The notes: generated from the letters alone by a model not told the origin. A DNA stretch of 64,000 nucleotides from Callipepla californica brunnescens (GCA_023055505.1 JALIRH010000027.1:1810501-1874500), one strand, 5' to 3'; shown: positions 11,901 through 24,284, counted from the stretch's first letter. Numbers and translations are program-made.

Positions 11901-14900
11901 TCGAGGGCTGTCTTGCTTGCTGCTTCGCTTTTCTGATCGCCATTTGTTCTTTCGTCCTCCGTCAAAAAGCTACTGCTGAAGGCAAAAGGTTTTTAATAGA
12001 AGTTCATGCCGTAGGCTGCGATTTGTCCCCCAGCGGGGACAAATACGTTGGCAGAGCCATTTCTGCAACAGCTCGATCCCTCTGGAGCTGTGCCACAAGA
12101 GCTGGAGGGCAGCGAAGGACTGTCTGAGCCCATGAGCCGTCCTATGGCTGCCTTCAATTGTAAGGTAGAATCAGAAAGATGAAGAGGAGCTGAAGGATGC
12201 AAAGCAGCTGGCAGTCTGCTGAGGAATAGCTTTGTGTGTTGGCTGCAGGATTAACGGTTCAGTTGTGATTGATTAAGTTATAGCTTCAATAAACTCTGGG
12301 GAAAGAGCGGAAGAGCAGCCTGATGATGCAGAAAATTAGCTCTTCTTAATCATTAGAATAGCGAAGAGCCCGGCTTACTGTGCCTTACATGGCACTTAAT
12401 GTAAGTACACATACATACAAAGTAAACCATATAGGATTTGTGATGATGGCATGAAGTACATCTAAACCAAACACTTTTGAAGCACTGACGTGGTGCTTCA
12501 GCACAGTTGAATGCATGCTGCTGGATCTTGGGTCGGTTTCAGATGTGATATTTTCAAATGTGCCTCTTGTATAGATGGAAATGATGGTGCCTTTTACAAA
12601 GATGATGTGACTGTGAGTGTTGAAGTGAGGGATTGATGCCTCAGTAGTGCTACAGCAAAGATGAATAGCTGAAGCTTCTTGGACCTGTTATCTTCTGCTA
12701 CATTAAAACTTCATTTTCTAGGGTTGAGTTGTAGAGCATGAAGAGAAGAAAGATCAACCATTCACTGACAGAATGTTGTATAATCCTTCCTTCTCTTTCC
12801 CTGGGATCGCTTGAATTTCACTCTGAATACACTGTATTCTTAAAATACTCTCATTGTTTTAATGTAGTTGTGAGCCAGCACTAACAATAGTACAACGTTA
12901 CTCTATAGGCACAGATGTATTTTCCATATGTTAAGAGAAACATAAAACGCGTTAGTGTTGGAGATATCCTGCACCCCACCCCTTCAGTGCAGGCAGAAAA
13001 TAGCTAACAAATAATACTCAAGGCAAATATATGTAGTGTGTTGTATATAAGCATGAGTATTGTGAAGCCTTCTCGTAACAAAGCCTCCAGTGTGAGCATA
13101 GCAAACTTCTTCTGGGCCACATAGTACTGGGTAACCTGGAAATGAATGGGATCCTTATGCTCATAGGGCCTGGAGACTCTGCCATAACTATTATTAAATG
13201 CTCATCTTCTGATGTGCCTCAGTGTTGTCAGGGTTCAGCCTGGCTATTGGAGATGAGAGGAGGTGGGTGCATGAGGAGATGTCCCTTTGGAATGACTCGC
13301 GAAGTAAAAGAGTACTGGTGTAAGGGAAGGAACAACCATTGTGCTGGGTCAGCCTGTCTGGATTTATACTTTCATGTATAGATCAAAATGCTGAGAGGTT
13401 AAAGACCGACTCTTGCATTGTTTTTTTCACGGCTCCTGGGCAGATTTGTAGTATGTGCCCCACCTAATTTCCTTCAGCTGATCTCTCTGCTGCAGAATAT
13501 TTCCCTTTCCTGTGTGACTTTTCCTCTCTCTATTCTATTTCCACAGCAATCAGGACTTTATGAATATAAGATCTTTGGTGGTCTTGCTGACTGTCCCCCG
13601 AAGCTCTGTGCAGATGTCTATATGGATTTAGAATTCAGAAAACAGTGGGATCAGTATGTTAAAGGTAAGCTGATCTAGGTGGTATAAAAGCCAGCTTGGT
13701 GTCCGTGCTGCCTCTTCCCAATAAAACTTTCTTCAATGATATTTTAAAGCTGTATTGTCCAAAGGCTTTGGGACAGACACGAACGTCTTTTATACACAAA
13801 TAAACACTGACATGAAACAGCTGACACGTCACTGCCACATAGCTTCCTCTTGGAACAAATTCTTGCCATGTTGATTAAAGCATGTCATCGGCATCACTTG
13901 CCGTGCTGGAGCGCCTAGTAGTAATTCCTTGGTTACATTTTTGCAGGTGTTCCACACCTCCTGTGCATCTTTGCATATTGCAGCAGGGGCTGGATGCATG
14001 TCATGGGTTGCTCCCATTTGTTTTTCCAGAGAGCAGTGGCTGTTCCTGGCACCTTTTTGCCATCAGAAATGTGTGAATCCAGAGAATAGTCAGTGATGTG
14101 GTGCTTTTGCAGGGGAAGGAATAGCTAACTTCGTTTTAGTTTAATGTTTTTGAAAGAGAATTGGGGCTGGGTATCCCAATGATGTTAAAACATTAAGTTG
14201 GTAGGGACAAGGCAGTGATGTAACTGATGCACGTCTCCAGTAACCAGTTTATTTTAAAGATGTCCCATTTTAATTCTGTGCCTAAAATGAGCTCAGGCCA
14301 ATAAAACTGAAGTGTGCATCTTGCTTAACAAGGAATAGTGTTCTGTGCCAAGTAATTGTTAATTGTTACACACGTTAAGCCTGGGGCAGCTACATCAGAA
14401 TGATCACTGCTAATGCCTTTAGCTGAACTTGTACAGAGAAACACTTCTGTGGCTCATGTCAGTACTCAGAGACAATTAGTAAAGGTGTTATTTGTCTACA
14501 CGAGCAATAGCTTTTTTGTAGCAAAGTCTGCTTTTCCATTCATGAAACAAAACAATATGGAGGTGGGATTTAAATACAAATGCCACCCAAACTGGATATC
14601 AGACATTTTACTTTAGCTGAAGTTACTTCAGCAGTCTTTAAGTGTGTTTGGTAACGCCTTCTTTGAGAGAAGAAAGGAAGCAGTTGTGGGAAGCTACACC
14701 CTTAAACTAAAAGCTAGATAACATTTGCAGAGCTGGCGTTTTTATCCTTGCTGCCCTTGATATGTTTGTCTGTAAAGGTATAATTGTGCACATTACACAG
14801 CAGTTAACCTTGTATAGGGGCATAAACATAAAGCTTTCCTTTTAGCTTAGAATGTGACACAAGCCATTCCTTAGAACTGTACATATGGGGAAATAGTGCT

Positions 14901-17900
14901 AGCTGACATTTCTTATGTAAATTATGTAAGCTTCTTTTTCTTCTGCCTTCACGTGTAGGGAGAAAAATGTGAAAGCTTCCATTTAGAGTCTCTTTGCTCT
15001 TTGTTTTACTGCTTGTATTCCTCGTTGCTCTTACAGCTGTACAGTAATGGCAGTCCGAGGAAGAGTTCTCTGCTCAACTGCTGGCTGGCACTGAAATAAA
15101 AGTGAGACCAGAGTAGCAGTAGCTGACATTTTAGTTGAAAAGGTAACTGCTCCTGCACCAGGTGTGAGAGGAGCTAATCTTTATCCTTTGGTTCTGCTCA
15201 GCAAAATTTTTTGTGGAGGCAGATACGTACAGGATTCCTGTGAGTACTTCAGAAGCTCGTGCCTTGATCTCTTTTTGCCTAGGATTTGCCTCTGGGCTCT
15301 GAAATGTCCCCATCAGTCTGCTACTGCTGTTGCATTGCAGTTAGCACCCTGGCTATTTCCAAAGCAGTTCCTTGGATATCATAGGGATGTCTATGAGAGC
15401 TGCACCTCTCAGCTGTGATGTGGATATCCGGGGCCTGTGCTGAAGCTGCCAGTTCAGCAGGGAAACTGTGACTGAGCTGTAGAAAAGTGATGGAAGCACC
15501 ACAGACTCCTGTGGTATGAAACAAAATAGTTGGGCCTGAGCAGTATTGAAACTCGCTGCTCTGTTGGAACACTGTCCTCACTGAGACCATGCTTCCCAAC
15601 CACATAGTAGTAGATGACTGCTAAAGTAGCAAATGCTGATGATGAAGAAGTCAGCCTTGTGATATACTGTAGGTAGATGAGTCATTACATCGAGGTCTTT
15701 AAATCTGTGTTTTAGTCCCTCTGCAAAAGGGAAGCTCTACAGTTAAAAGTGAAAGAAAAGCTAACGAGTCAATACTCCAGTGACCTCTGCTGGAAAGCAT
15801 CACACTGTGGCTTATTACAACATTGGGAGTTTTAAGCAGCTGCTATTGCTTCATTCTGGAGGGGATGCTGTTTTTGTGGATGACACTGTCTTGCAGAGTA
15901 TACTACTGGAAGTCTAGTTAAGAGCATGGTATCTGGAGAAAGAATCTGCCACTTATGGTGCTCATCTTGCCTTAGCAATGAGGTTATTTGTCTGTTATAG
16001 CCCTATTTTCAAGACCACAGACAGAATTATTCTGTCCTTATTTTTCCTTTTAGCATCAATGAACTGAATAGTAGCAGAAAAGCAGGCCACCTGTATTTGT
16101 GCGTTTGGTTCCTGAACAACCCTGCTACTGATCTAATTTAAGTCTTCTACAACTTTACATCCATATCAATTCTGAAATGAAAATGAAAAAAAATCTAACT
16201 GTCTTTCTTATTCAACTCTAGAACTGTATGAGAAAACGTATGATGGTGAAAAGATTATCTACTGGGAAGTGAAGTACCCTTTTCCTCTCTCAAACAGAGA
16301 TGTATCCTTTTAAGTCTTCTGCTTTTTGAGGCTTTAATCACCCAGGAATCCTGGCAATGGACTGAGTACTGCTCTGCTGCACTTGATCTAATGCTGTACA
16401 CGTGTCCTCATGCTGTATCAATATGTATAGCATGAAGAGTATAGGCTCTTCCCACACACAGCTGAATCTCACAAAGCCAAATGATTACTCTGTGGAATTG
16501 AGTCATGCAGAAGGGAGAGAAATAACTTTTATTTGTAATGGAATTCACCATCAACTCATTCTATGTCAAACTGACACTGTTTTGACATGCCTCCTCAACT
16601 TGGAATACAGTATGTCTATATTCGTGAATGTCAAGAGGTGGATGTGGATGGGCGGAAGATCTGGGTTGTGTTAGCTCAAAGTGTGTCTGTTCCTCAGTGC
16701 CCTGAAAAGCCTGGTGTTATCAGAGTTAAAAGTTATAAACAAAGTCTGGCAATTGAAAGTGATGGCAAGACTGGATCTAAAGGTAAGTGGCCAAAAAAGT
16801 GTGATCATGTTGCCTAAGAATGTGTGCATTAACAAAAACTGCAAGAAGAGGGAACGTGGAGATCTTAAGCTAAAAGCAGTTAGTAAAACTTGGATGTACT
16901 GAGCTCTAGGAGTGTTAAAAATGAATGAGTTACCCAACAAAGATGAACTTGTTTTCCTACCAGTCAGTTCAGTTGAGTAGTTTGATACTAGTTGGAAATT
17001 GCTTAATTCAGCTATGATTTAAGTATCATATTCAATAGATTTATAGAAGGGTTTTCCTAGAGACTGGTTCCTGACTGAAATTAGTCCTTTAAAGACTAAC
17101 TCAGAAAACAAAACAGGCTACCTAATCTAGTTTGGAATAATATAAATTAATATTCCTCTCTGGGCTCCCCAGAGATTAAGTAGGAAATGTTATACACGTT
17201 TCACTTTCCAATTCGATATAAGTTTGACTTTTTTTTTGGTAAAGGACATGGATCAGAACTGTTGTATGCAGTGCTTCAGTCATGTGTCTTGGCTGCCCTT
17301 CTTGCATGGTGTTAGAGCTAATACTCAGAGTGTGTCTGGGTAACTTTCTGATGGCTTCTCTCTCATCTCTAGTCTATATGTACTATTTTGATAATCCTGG
17401 TGGCATGATTCCATCGTGGCTGGTCAACTGGGCTGCCAAGGTAAGTAAAGCTTGATGGTGCAATTGCCTTTGGCTACTTTCTTTTGAACAATCTATTCAG
17501 TGATCCAAACCTGTCTTCTGGATGCAGAGTAGAATGTGTATGCATAAATCTATATACACATATGTATTTATATACACTTATATTTTCCTCAACTGGATGC
17601 ATTCATATTCTTAGATCTGAGTTCCATTTTTTTAGAGGCATGCTGTTGTCTGCTCTCCTCAGTGCAGCTGTCTTAATAGTTTTTGATTCCTATCAAATTC
17701 TGTGGAGTAGTTAACTGGGCAGGTAAATTTGTAGAAGAAAACAACCAATCAGTATTCCAGACCGTGTGTGAATAGTCTGAACGTTTGCAAACTTCACTAA
17801 TCCAGTCTAGTCATGTGGTATTAAATGAATGCCTGCTGCTTTGTACCAGATCTTAGAACTGCCCTGGATTTGTTTGAAGGTCTTGATTTACACAGTGGAA

Positions 17901-18041
17901 ACAGTGATGTTAATACAGAGTTGCTTTTTTTTACTGTACTATACAAAAATGACCTGTCTGCTTTTCTCTTTACAGAGTGGTGTGCCTGCGTTCTTGAAAG
18001 ATATGCAAAAAGCTTGTTGTAACTATTCTAAACGAGAATAG
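11500..18041 (+). CDS. PCTP: Phosphatidylcholine transfer protein (StAR-related lipid transfer protein 2), six coding exons
   Basis: Joining 11500-11643, 13547-13664, 16222-16301, 16611-16782, 17373-17440 and 17976-18041 gives 648 bases, a 215-residue protein (human 214). It is a single START domain: a cytosolic carrier that extracts one phosphatidylcholine and shuttles it between membranes. It matches human PCTP throughout, with blocks such as FSEEQF, WQLLVE, RKQWDQYVK, YWEVKYPFP, KQSLAIESDGK, FDNPGG and WAAK. The residues known from the human structure to hold the lipid are all present, shifted by one: Tyr73, Arg79 and Asp83 near the phosphate, and the choline cage Trp102, Tyr115 and Tyr156. 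All introns are GT-AG and every junction keeps the frame. The start at 11500 has G at -3 and +4, and no in-frame ATG lies upstream in the exon. I see no sign of disablement. Confidence 0.97.
13547..13664 (+). CDS. PCTP: PCTP coding exon 2
   Basis: The acceptor has a long pyrimidine tract ending TTTCCACAG, and the donor is AAAG followed by GTAAGC. The exon encodes residues 49-87 plus the first base of codon 88, including Tyr73, Arg79 and Asp83 near the lipid phosphate. Confidence 0.95.
15777..15793 (-). promoter_or_regulatory. CTCF-like motif in PCTP intron 2
   Basis: Read on the minus strand, CCAGCAGAGGTCAC matches the CTCF core CCASYAGRKGGCRS at 13 of 14 positions by eye. Occupancy cannot be judged from sequence. 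Confidence 0.35.
16222..16301 (+). CDS. PCTP: PCTP coding exon 3
   Basis: This 80-base exon encodes residues 88-114, with the choline-cage Trp102 in YWEVKYPFP. The acceptor is TTCAACTCTAG. The donor is GAT followed by GTATCC, which matches the consensus poorly after the invariant GT, but the frame and protein alignment support it. Confidence 0.93.
16611..16782 (+). CDS. PCTP: PCTP coding exon 4
   Basis: This exon encodes residues 115-171, starting with YVYIRE and ending in the SDGKTGSK block, and carries cage residues Tyr115 and Tyr156. Its acceptor ends TTGGAATACAG, with a weak pyrimidine tract. The donor is AAAG followed by GTAAGT, a strong site. Confidence 0.94.
17373..17440 (+). CDS. PCTP: PCTP coding exon 5
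   Basis: This 68-base exon encodes residues 172-194 (VYMYYFDNPGG to NWAAK). The acceptor is CTCTCATCTCTAG and the donor is CCAAG followed by GTAAGT, both strong. It ends in phase 0. Confidence 0.95.
17976..18041 (+). CDS. PCTP: PCTP coding exon 6 with stop codon
   Basis: This exon encodes residues 195-215 (SGVPAFLKDM to SKRE) and the stop TAG at 18039-18041. The acceptor is TTTTCTCTTTACAG. The C-terminal helix of the START domain is complete. Confidence 0.95.
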   Translation, partial: SGVPAFLKDMQKACCNYSKRE

Positions 18042-18810
18042 GTTGCCTTTGATCTGAATTATTTAATGCCTGAAGTTCTGCACTTACAGAATATCTATTA
18101 AGTAACACACTGGATAAAATCTACCTCTAATATTAGAAGGAATTTTGTTGTTGGTTTATACCTTGATTTTTATTAGACCTTTGTTTCGCTCTCCAAGTGA
18201 AGAGTTGGTTGCCAGCACTTTTATTCTTTCATGTCACCCATGCTTGTTTGTGGTCTTCTCTACTTAAAAACAAAAATAAAAAATAGCACATACAGGTAAG
18301 TTACCTGAAGTCTGCAGCAGGGACTGGAATGCTTACTAAGCTTTCTTATGATGGCTTTAAGTCCAGATATAAAAGGATGTGTACGTAAAGCCTTGCGTTT
18401 GCATCTCAATATGCCTACATGAAAAGTATAAAGCATCAGCCACATCTAGCTGGCAAAAAAAGAAGTTTTCCCTGCTTGTCAATTAACTTGATATGAAAGT
18501 TGTGGTGGTTTTACATTTTTAATGCTGATGTCAAGAATGAAAATGTTCATTTTGGACAGCAATCCATTTGAAGCACAGCCAAGCAGGAAATGACATTTGC
18601 AGCACCTTTGCAGGGGGAGGACGGAGTTCAGCAAGGTTGAGATAGCCTCAGGGATTGAAAATATTTTGCATCTTTACTAAAACGAATCTTGTTGCTGAAC
18701 AAATCTTGTGATGGAGAAAGTTTATAATGTCGAAGAAGAAATGATTAGAGTCGTTGCCTTTATACTTTATGTAAATGTTTCCAATAAATCATTACTGTAT
18801 CCATACTGTG
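18042..18810 (+). terminator. PCTP: PCTP 3' UTR with candidate poly(A) signals
   Basis: After the stop codon, AATAAA occurs at 18275-18280 and again at 18783-18788. The second is followed within about 25-45 bases by a long T-rich stretch (18817 onward), a typical downstream element, so the main cleavage site is probably near 18805. The first site lacks a clear T- or GT-rich element and would give a short isoform. Confidence 0.6.
18260..18414 (-). other. Candidate terminal exon of an unrecognised minus-strand transcript
   Basis: On the minus strand an acceptor (CTTTATACTTTTCATGTAG, ending at 18415) opens a frame of about 50 codons, with GILRCKRKALRTHPF near its start and a stop at 18262-18260. 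An AATAAA on the same strand lies at 18225-18220. The frame has no family similarity that I recognise. It would overlap the PCTP 3' UTR tail to tail. Support rests on signal quality and on phase agreement with the candidate exons at 19.34, 19.86, 20.55, 22.22, 24.29 and 24.83 kb. Confidence 0.2.
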
Positions 18811-19854
18811 TCATTTTTTTCTTTTTTTTTCTTTTCAGTTTCTCATATTTAATACTGGCAGTGCTGGGCAGGTCCCAGAGGCAGCCTGATGTCACATGCT
18901 GTTTCGTTTCTAAAGCACTTGTGCCAGATCCATGAGAACTAAGTAGGGTTCTATGCGCTCTGACAGCAAACTTCTGTAACAAACTTCAGTCAAAAATGCA
19001 GTGTTTTACTTGAGCATTATCAACAGTATTGAACATGTAGGAATTCAAAGCAGTAACAAAAGTACCAGAGCTGCTTTTGAACAGGTTTGGGATCCAAGTT
19101 ATATCTTAAACAAAGGAGGAGCTGGGTGGTTGTTCAAAAAGGCTGAAAAGCAAAACTCACTCTTGAAGACTTGAGAATAATGACTAGCAGTATGAATCTT
19201 CCTCTATCAGTGATGTGAAGTAACATATTTCTGCTTCTTTGTGAGGAAGAACTGTCCACTCCACAAAAGCACTATAAAACCCACTTGCAATGTAAAACTA
19301 CCTTGAAATGTAGTGTTCTGAAGTTTACATAAAATACATACCTAATGAGCTGAGTAACTGCACAGAGACGAATCATATAGAGTTGTGTTCATTTTCTTCA
19401 TTTTCTCCACTTATTCCTTAATTTTGTTTTATCTTTAACAGCAGAGGAAGTGTTTTGTATTCATAAACACATGATGGCCTCCTTGTCATTCTTCTAGTTA
19501 CTTGTCAGCAACATATAGTATGCATTCATCTGCCTTGGGCTGAAACATTAAGACTGAACATTCAAGGGCCTGAATGGTTCCATTGTCAGTCTTGCTGAAA
19601 ACTCAATTTCCTACAGACCTCACACTGAGACCGTAGAATACACAGTATTCACTCTGGTACCCTTATTAGAAGCCATTGAGCAGGCAGTTTCTCGTGCTGT
19701 ACACAACTTTCCAGACTAAAATTCACATTTGATTGAAAAGTAGCTTCTGGAAACAGATCTTCTGTTGAATATACGCCCCCACTGTCTTTCAAAATGACAT
19801 AAATATGTAGTGGCACTTCATTCAGTTTACTTAAGCACTATTTACTTCACCTAC

Positions 19855-19910
19855 CTTGTATTTCCAGGAAAGAAGAGCTATCGCAGCTTCACATGAAATT
19901 GACTTCTTGT
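19855..19910 (-). other. Candidate minus-strand internal exon
   Basis: A strong acceptor (CTTTTTTCCTGGTCATTTAG) and a donor (ACAAG followed by GTAGGTG) enclose 56 bases. One frame is open, with two leading bases and ending in phase 0 (KKSISCEAAIALLSWKYK). The product is unrecognised and a chance occurrence is possible. Confidence 0.2.
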
Positions 19911-20546
19911 CTAAATGACCAGGAAAAAAGTGTCAGTATTGTGAAGTCTTCAGATGCAGAAGACATATCCCAAAAACATTTTATAGCTTTATTCATAATT
20001 TTTTTTTTTTATTACTTCTCTTCAAAAGAAGTTGCTCATCTTTGATATTACTGCTCACCCACCTCCTGTTTCCATGAGGAATGATACTAGGAAGTTTGCA
20101 GCACTTTCTCCTGCCAAAACATGTATGAGAATATGGATAGCCCTCCACCCAAGTTATTATTTCATGACTGTGTCAGCAAATGGCTTTGTTGTAGCAGAGT
20201 GGATATAAACCATTCTTCCACATCATATTCTAGCTGTTCAAATCCATTCTTTCCATATGATCTCTGTAAAGCTATTGTATTTGAGTTGGAAGGTTAAGTA
20301 AAGGAAAGATTCTGAGTAACCCAAAGTCAACACAGTGAGTGATGTCAGATGTGCAGTCACTAGTTCTGCCTCTCAGAAGATGATGTGTAAAGGGAAACAC
20401 AGGTTGTCTTTGCTCAGGAAACATCTGGCTGATATTTTATTCCTCAAGCAGGTCATTGGCTCTTTATAATTGGAACAGAAATATGTGGGAAGAGAGGGGT
20501 TTAGATGTAGACTTCTGATATTAACGCTCACCAGTAGGCCACTTAC

Positions 20547-20613
20547 CTTCCCACCAGCACTTTTGCTCTCTGTTGTTAGTCTTTGGTGTATAAAGAACAT
20601 TTTCAAATGAGAT
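20547..20613 (-). other. Candidate minus-strand internal exon
   Basis: The donor is strong (GGGAAG followed by GTAAGTGG). The acceptor, AAGTACAATTAG, is weak and purine-rich. The 67 bases are open in the frame ISFENVLYTPKTNNREQK, ending with one extra base, which joins in phase to the candidate exon at 19855-19910. Confidence 0.15.
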
Positions 20614-21434
20614 CTAATTGTACTTAAATTTCAATTAGCTGAGAGTAATGTCTTCTTAACATGTTGTTCCAGTTATGGATTGTAGCAGTTCTTCCAAGAG
20701 ATTCTGTAACACATAAAGCCAAAGGCTGTACCTGTATGCTGTACATGCTTCAAATAGATGCCTGCTGTTAAGTTACAAGGATCACTGCATTTCTGCCTAA
20801 GCATATCCTGAGAGGTTTTAAGCCTGTCCCTATTTCACCTAGAGTTGCGGGAGTTTCGATTTTTAATATCCTTAGTGCATATACATATCTTCCAAAGCAT
20901 GACAGAAATTGCATGTAATTGTTGCCGAGTGGATGTTTCTTGTTCAGCCACAACTTGGAGTTACAGTTTAAGAGTGGGTTTAAAACATTTCTATTAAGAC
21001 CAGACTGCTGCTGTGCATTTTAAAAAGTTAAAGCATTTTCTCAGTATGGAAGTCATATAATTGAGCTGTACATTTGAATGGAGAGCATGATCCCAGAAGA
21101 AGCAGAGATTGCCAGTCCAACCCATTTATTCTGTGAAAGGCTCATATGATGCTGTTCACCTATTTAATTAAAAACAAGTAGCAGGAACATTTCTTCAGTA
21201 GGAAATTACAGTGACACTGAAAGGGTCTATTGTCTGAAAATACAAGGTGGGCACGAGAGAAAGTACATTGCCTTCCAGTGTTTTGTTGGGTTGCTTTGTA
21301 ACACAGGGATAAACTGGCCCTTGCTAATACTGAAGATGCAGTCCTAGGAACCATGAAGCAGAGAGCACTGTCACTGAAAAATTAGTTTGATGAATGCACT
21401 ACAATGAGAGACAGACACATCACTAATTTAGGAG

Positions 21435-21450
21435 AAAAAAAAAAAAAAAA
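21435..21450. repeat. Poly(A) tract, 16 bases
   Basis: An uninterrupted run of 16 A is followed by CAACAACTATG. No retroelement body was recognised in front of it. Confidence 0.8.
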
Positions 21451-21817
21451 CAACAACTATGAAATCTTCCTGGAGCAAGGTAGAAAATAAGAGTTACAAG
21501 GTATTCTGAGGACCCTTAGAAGTCTTTCAGCAAAGACAAGCCGAGAAATACCTGCCAGACCAAATACAGGTACAGGTGTCACAGAACATGAATGATTCCT
21601 TTTCATGTACGTTTCACAAGTATGTGTCCTTAACCCATCTTTTCACACTAGTAGCTTTTTTCCTTAACACCAAAGGTCTTTGCTTTTGAGTTTAGTTTGA
21701 AAATATGATTTGAGTAGAGAACGAGTACTTTCCTCTGCATCTTTTAATGATGGGGAGATATCAGGATACTTTAGGACAAAGTAAAGAAAGGTGTTTTCTC
21801 CACAATGATGATAATAA

Positions 21818-21936
21818 ACATTGAGACAAGCTGCTCAGAAAGACCATGAAGTCTCTATTTTTGGAGATCCTCAGAACTCAGCTGGACAAGGGCCTAGGCA
21901 ATCAATCTGACTTCAAAATTAGAACCAAGTCCAGGT
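21818..21936 (+). mobile_element. CR1 LINE fragment, diverged and lacking the 3' tail
   Basis: The order of blocks matches CR1 3' sequence: GAGACAAGCTGCTCAGAAAG (CR1 GGAACAGGCTGCCCAGAGAG type), TTTTTGGAGATCCTCAGAAC, and CAGCTGGACAAGGGCCTAGG. The GATCTC/CCTTCCAACC block and the octamer tail are missing, so the copy is truncated at both ends. Confidence 0.7.
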
Positions 21937-22946
21937 TCAGTGCTGCATTGAACTGTGGGCTAGACAAGATAATGACATCACCCCTTGAAATTTCAAGATG
22001 AATTATTTCGTGGGGTTTTTTTTAATAATAATAAATTCAGAAGATTATATCATGACTCTGTCTGAAAAGGCAACTATAATGCTGTCAACAATAATGCTGT
22101 AACACAATGAAAAATGCAACAACAATAGCAGAGTAGCAATGCACTAGATTACAGCAAGTGAGGATAAGCACAAATACAGCAGCTAGAGACACAGAAACAA
22201 AAAGAAAAAAAAAAACTTACCCTTGAAAAAGCCTCAGATATATAAGGATCTGCAAAAGGTACTCTCATCTCAACTTCCAGCTCTTAAATGAGAGCTGGGA
22301 AGGGTGGATCCTGGCTTCACCCTTTCTCATCACTCAGGTACATTGCATGCACCTGAGCTCCCCTGGGTTAGCCCTGGGGGAGCTTCAAGACCTGACTTAG
22401 CATTTCTGCTACAGGAACATAATTTTCTTTCCAAGTGCTATTAACAAACTGACTTGAATAAACTAAATTCATGTGATATACAGTGAGATGCACAATTATA
22501 TGAGTATCCTGTATTCAAGATCTGTATTATAAATAGGTATATACACATTTTTGACATCGTGCTTGTGGTGAGATTGTCTTAGTGCTTTCATTTATTACTT
22601 TAACTGCAGTTTTTGGTTGGAGTTAGGTGACAATCTGGGAAATTTAAACCAAATGAAATGGATTTTGCTAGTGAAACTGAATATTGTAATAAGTACAGCA
22701 CTGAGTGAAAACACCACGACTACAGCAGTGACAGACAAACTGAGGCTGTGCTGCAGTGCAGAAGCAGGTTATTGATGCCAGGTGTTATGCTTCATTTCCT
22801 GTTGCACCCAGCAGCTGTAGATCATATGTGAAAGGTTGACGCTGGGAAAAGCACAACTGGGCAAAGCTGTGATGTAATAAAAAAAAAACAACAAGATGAA
22901 GTGCAGATTTAGAATATCTAAGCATTCTAGAAGATTAGTTGTTTGG

Positions 22947-22964
22947 TTTTTTTTTTTTTTTTTT
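22947..22964. repeat. Poly(T) tract, 18 bases
   Basis: An uninterrupted run of 18 T precedes CCAGATGG. It could serve as a pyrimidine tract on the plus strand, but no open exon follows. Confidence 0.8.
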
Positions 22965-22995
22965 CCAGATGGAAACATACACAGATTTGTATTTA

Positions 22996-23017
22996 ATTAA
23001 TATTAAATTAATATTAA
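22996..23017. repeat. 11-base perfect tandem duplication
   Basis: The unit ATTAATATTAA occurs twice with no gap. Confidence 0.85.
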
Positions 23018-24284
23018 GGGTATATTTTATGGTTGCTGAGTGAAATCTTCTTCACCAGACCTGGCTCTCAATACCAGCCTAATTTGATATTTAGTAACAG
23101 AAGATAAAGAAACACTGATTGGATTCTGTAGTGAAGTTTCCCATACCTGGTCAAATAGTTGATACTTCCAGTCAGTGTTTTCTGGTGAATGCAACATCTT
23201 TTATTCTTACATGCTTTTTCCTTTCCCTTCCCCTTCCAGTATTGCGTTAACATTTGGGATAAGCCCAAATCCTAATGTGTGATCTGACCTTCTGACATCT
23301 TAGCCTGTGAGGTACCAACTTAGCCTTGCTTCCTGCTCTGGAAAGCAAAGCATAAACATGATACTTAAAGATCTTAGCCTGCTTACCTATTATTTTTGAG
23401 CCTGTCAGTTCCAGTGCATTGTACCATATTACAGAATTCCTGAACACATACTCATTCTGCTCAAGAAATTAGTTAATGGACTTAATATAGAAGATACTGA
23501 TTACACAAGGACTCGATGTGTTCTGATCCAGTAAATGATACTGTTAAATTGGCTTCCATTGCCTTAACGCAGTGACCTTGCATATACAATCTGATGGGTC
23601 AGCTGGCAGAGACTGCAAGCATAGGATTATAGAGTGAAATGTGGGAGAAGGGTAGGAAAATAACAACATCTACACACAGAAAAGTATGCATGTAAACTAA
23701 ATGAGGGCAAAGCAGCACCTGGAAGAGGGCAAAAAATAGAGCTTGGTCATGAGGAAAGACCACAGGAAACTGAGTACCCAAACAGGGTAGAACTGGGAAG
23801 GTATATCAAAGCATTAGGAAAGGGCCACAGATGCAGCATAACAAACAAGGGCACCACTGGGCACACACAGCTTACTGATCTGTGCACACTACAATAGCAG
23901 GGATCTGGAGAAATAGAAGCAATGTGGATGCATTATTATTATTTCTTTTTTTATCTGAGAAGTCACATCAACATTTCATTTCCTTTTTCCTGGTCTTTCA
24001 CTGGAGGTTGGAAAAAGACCAGAAAATTTGGAAAAAAAAAAATCTGATTTAAAAAGTAAGTATTTTGCTAATTCATGCTATTCGGAGGCTAAAATACAGT
24101 TCTAATAAAAAGTAGCACATAATCATTCTATCATTCTACTCCAGACTTGGAGGTGAGGCACATACTGAGTTGGATGTGTTAGTGCCTAGGAAGGACCCTC
24201 CCTCAGGTCTACAAGGGGATTCAGACAAAACCAAACAAACAAAACAGAGAGGGAGAATGGAAGCATGAAAGTAAAATTACTTAC

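Larger units (their letters stand above)
11644..17975 (+). other. PCTP: PCTP introns 1-5
   Basis: Introns run 11644-13546, 13665-16221, 16302-16610, 16783-17372 and 17441-17975. All start GT and end AG. No other gene, intact mobile element or RNA gene was recognised inside them. Intron 3 is the shortest, at 309 bases. Confidence 0.85.
18811..21817. other. Intergenic AT-rich region downstream of PCTP
   Basis: Apart from the candidate minus-strand exons listed separately, no gene is recognisable. A T12 tract lies at about 20000-20011. I saw no intact mobile element. Confidence 0.5.

Noticed and set aside
11209..11965. Several long frames on both strands around PCTP exon 1
   Set aside because: These are CpG-island artefacts. 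Only the frame starting at 11500 matches PCTP and joins in frame to exon 2.
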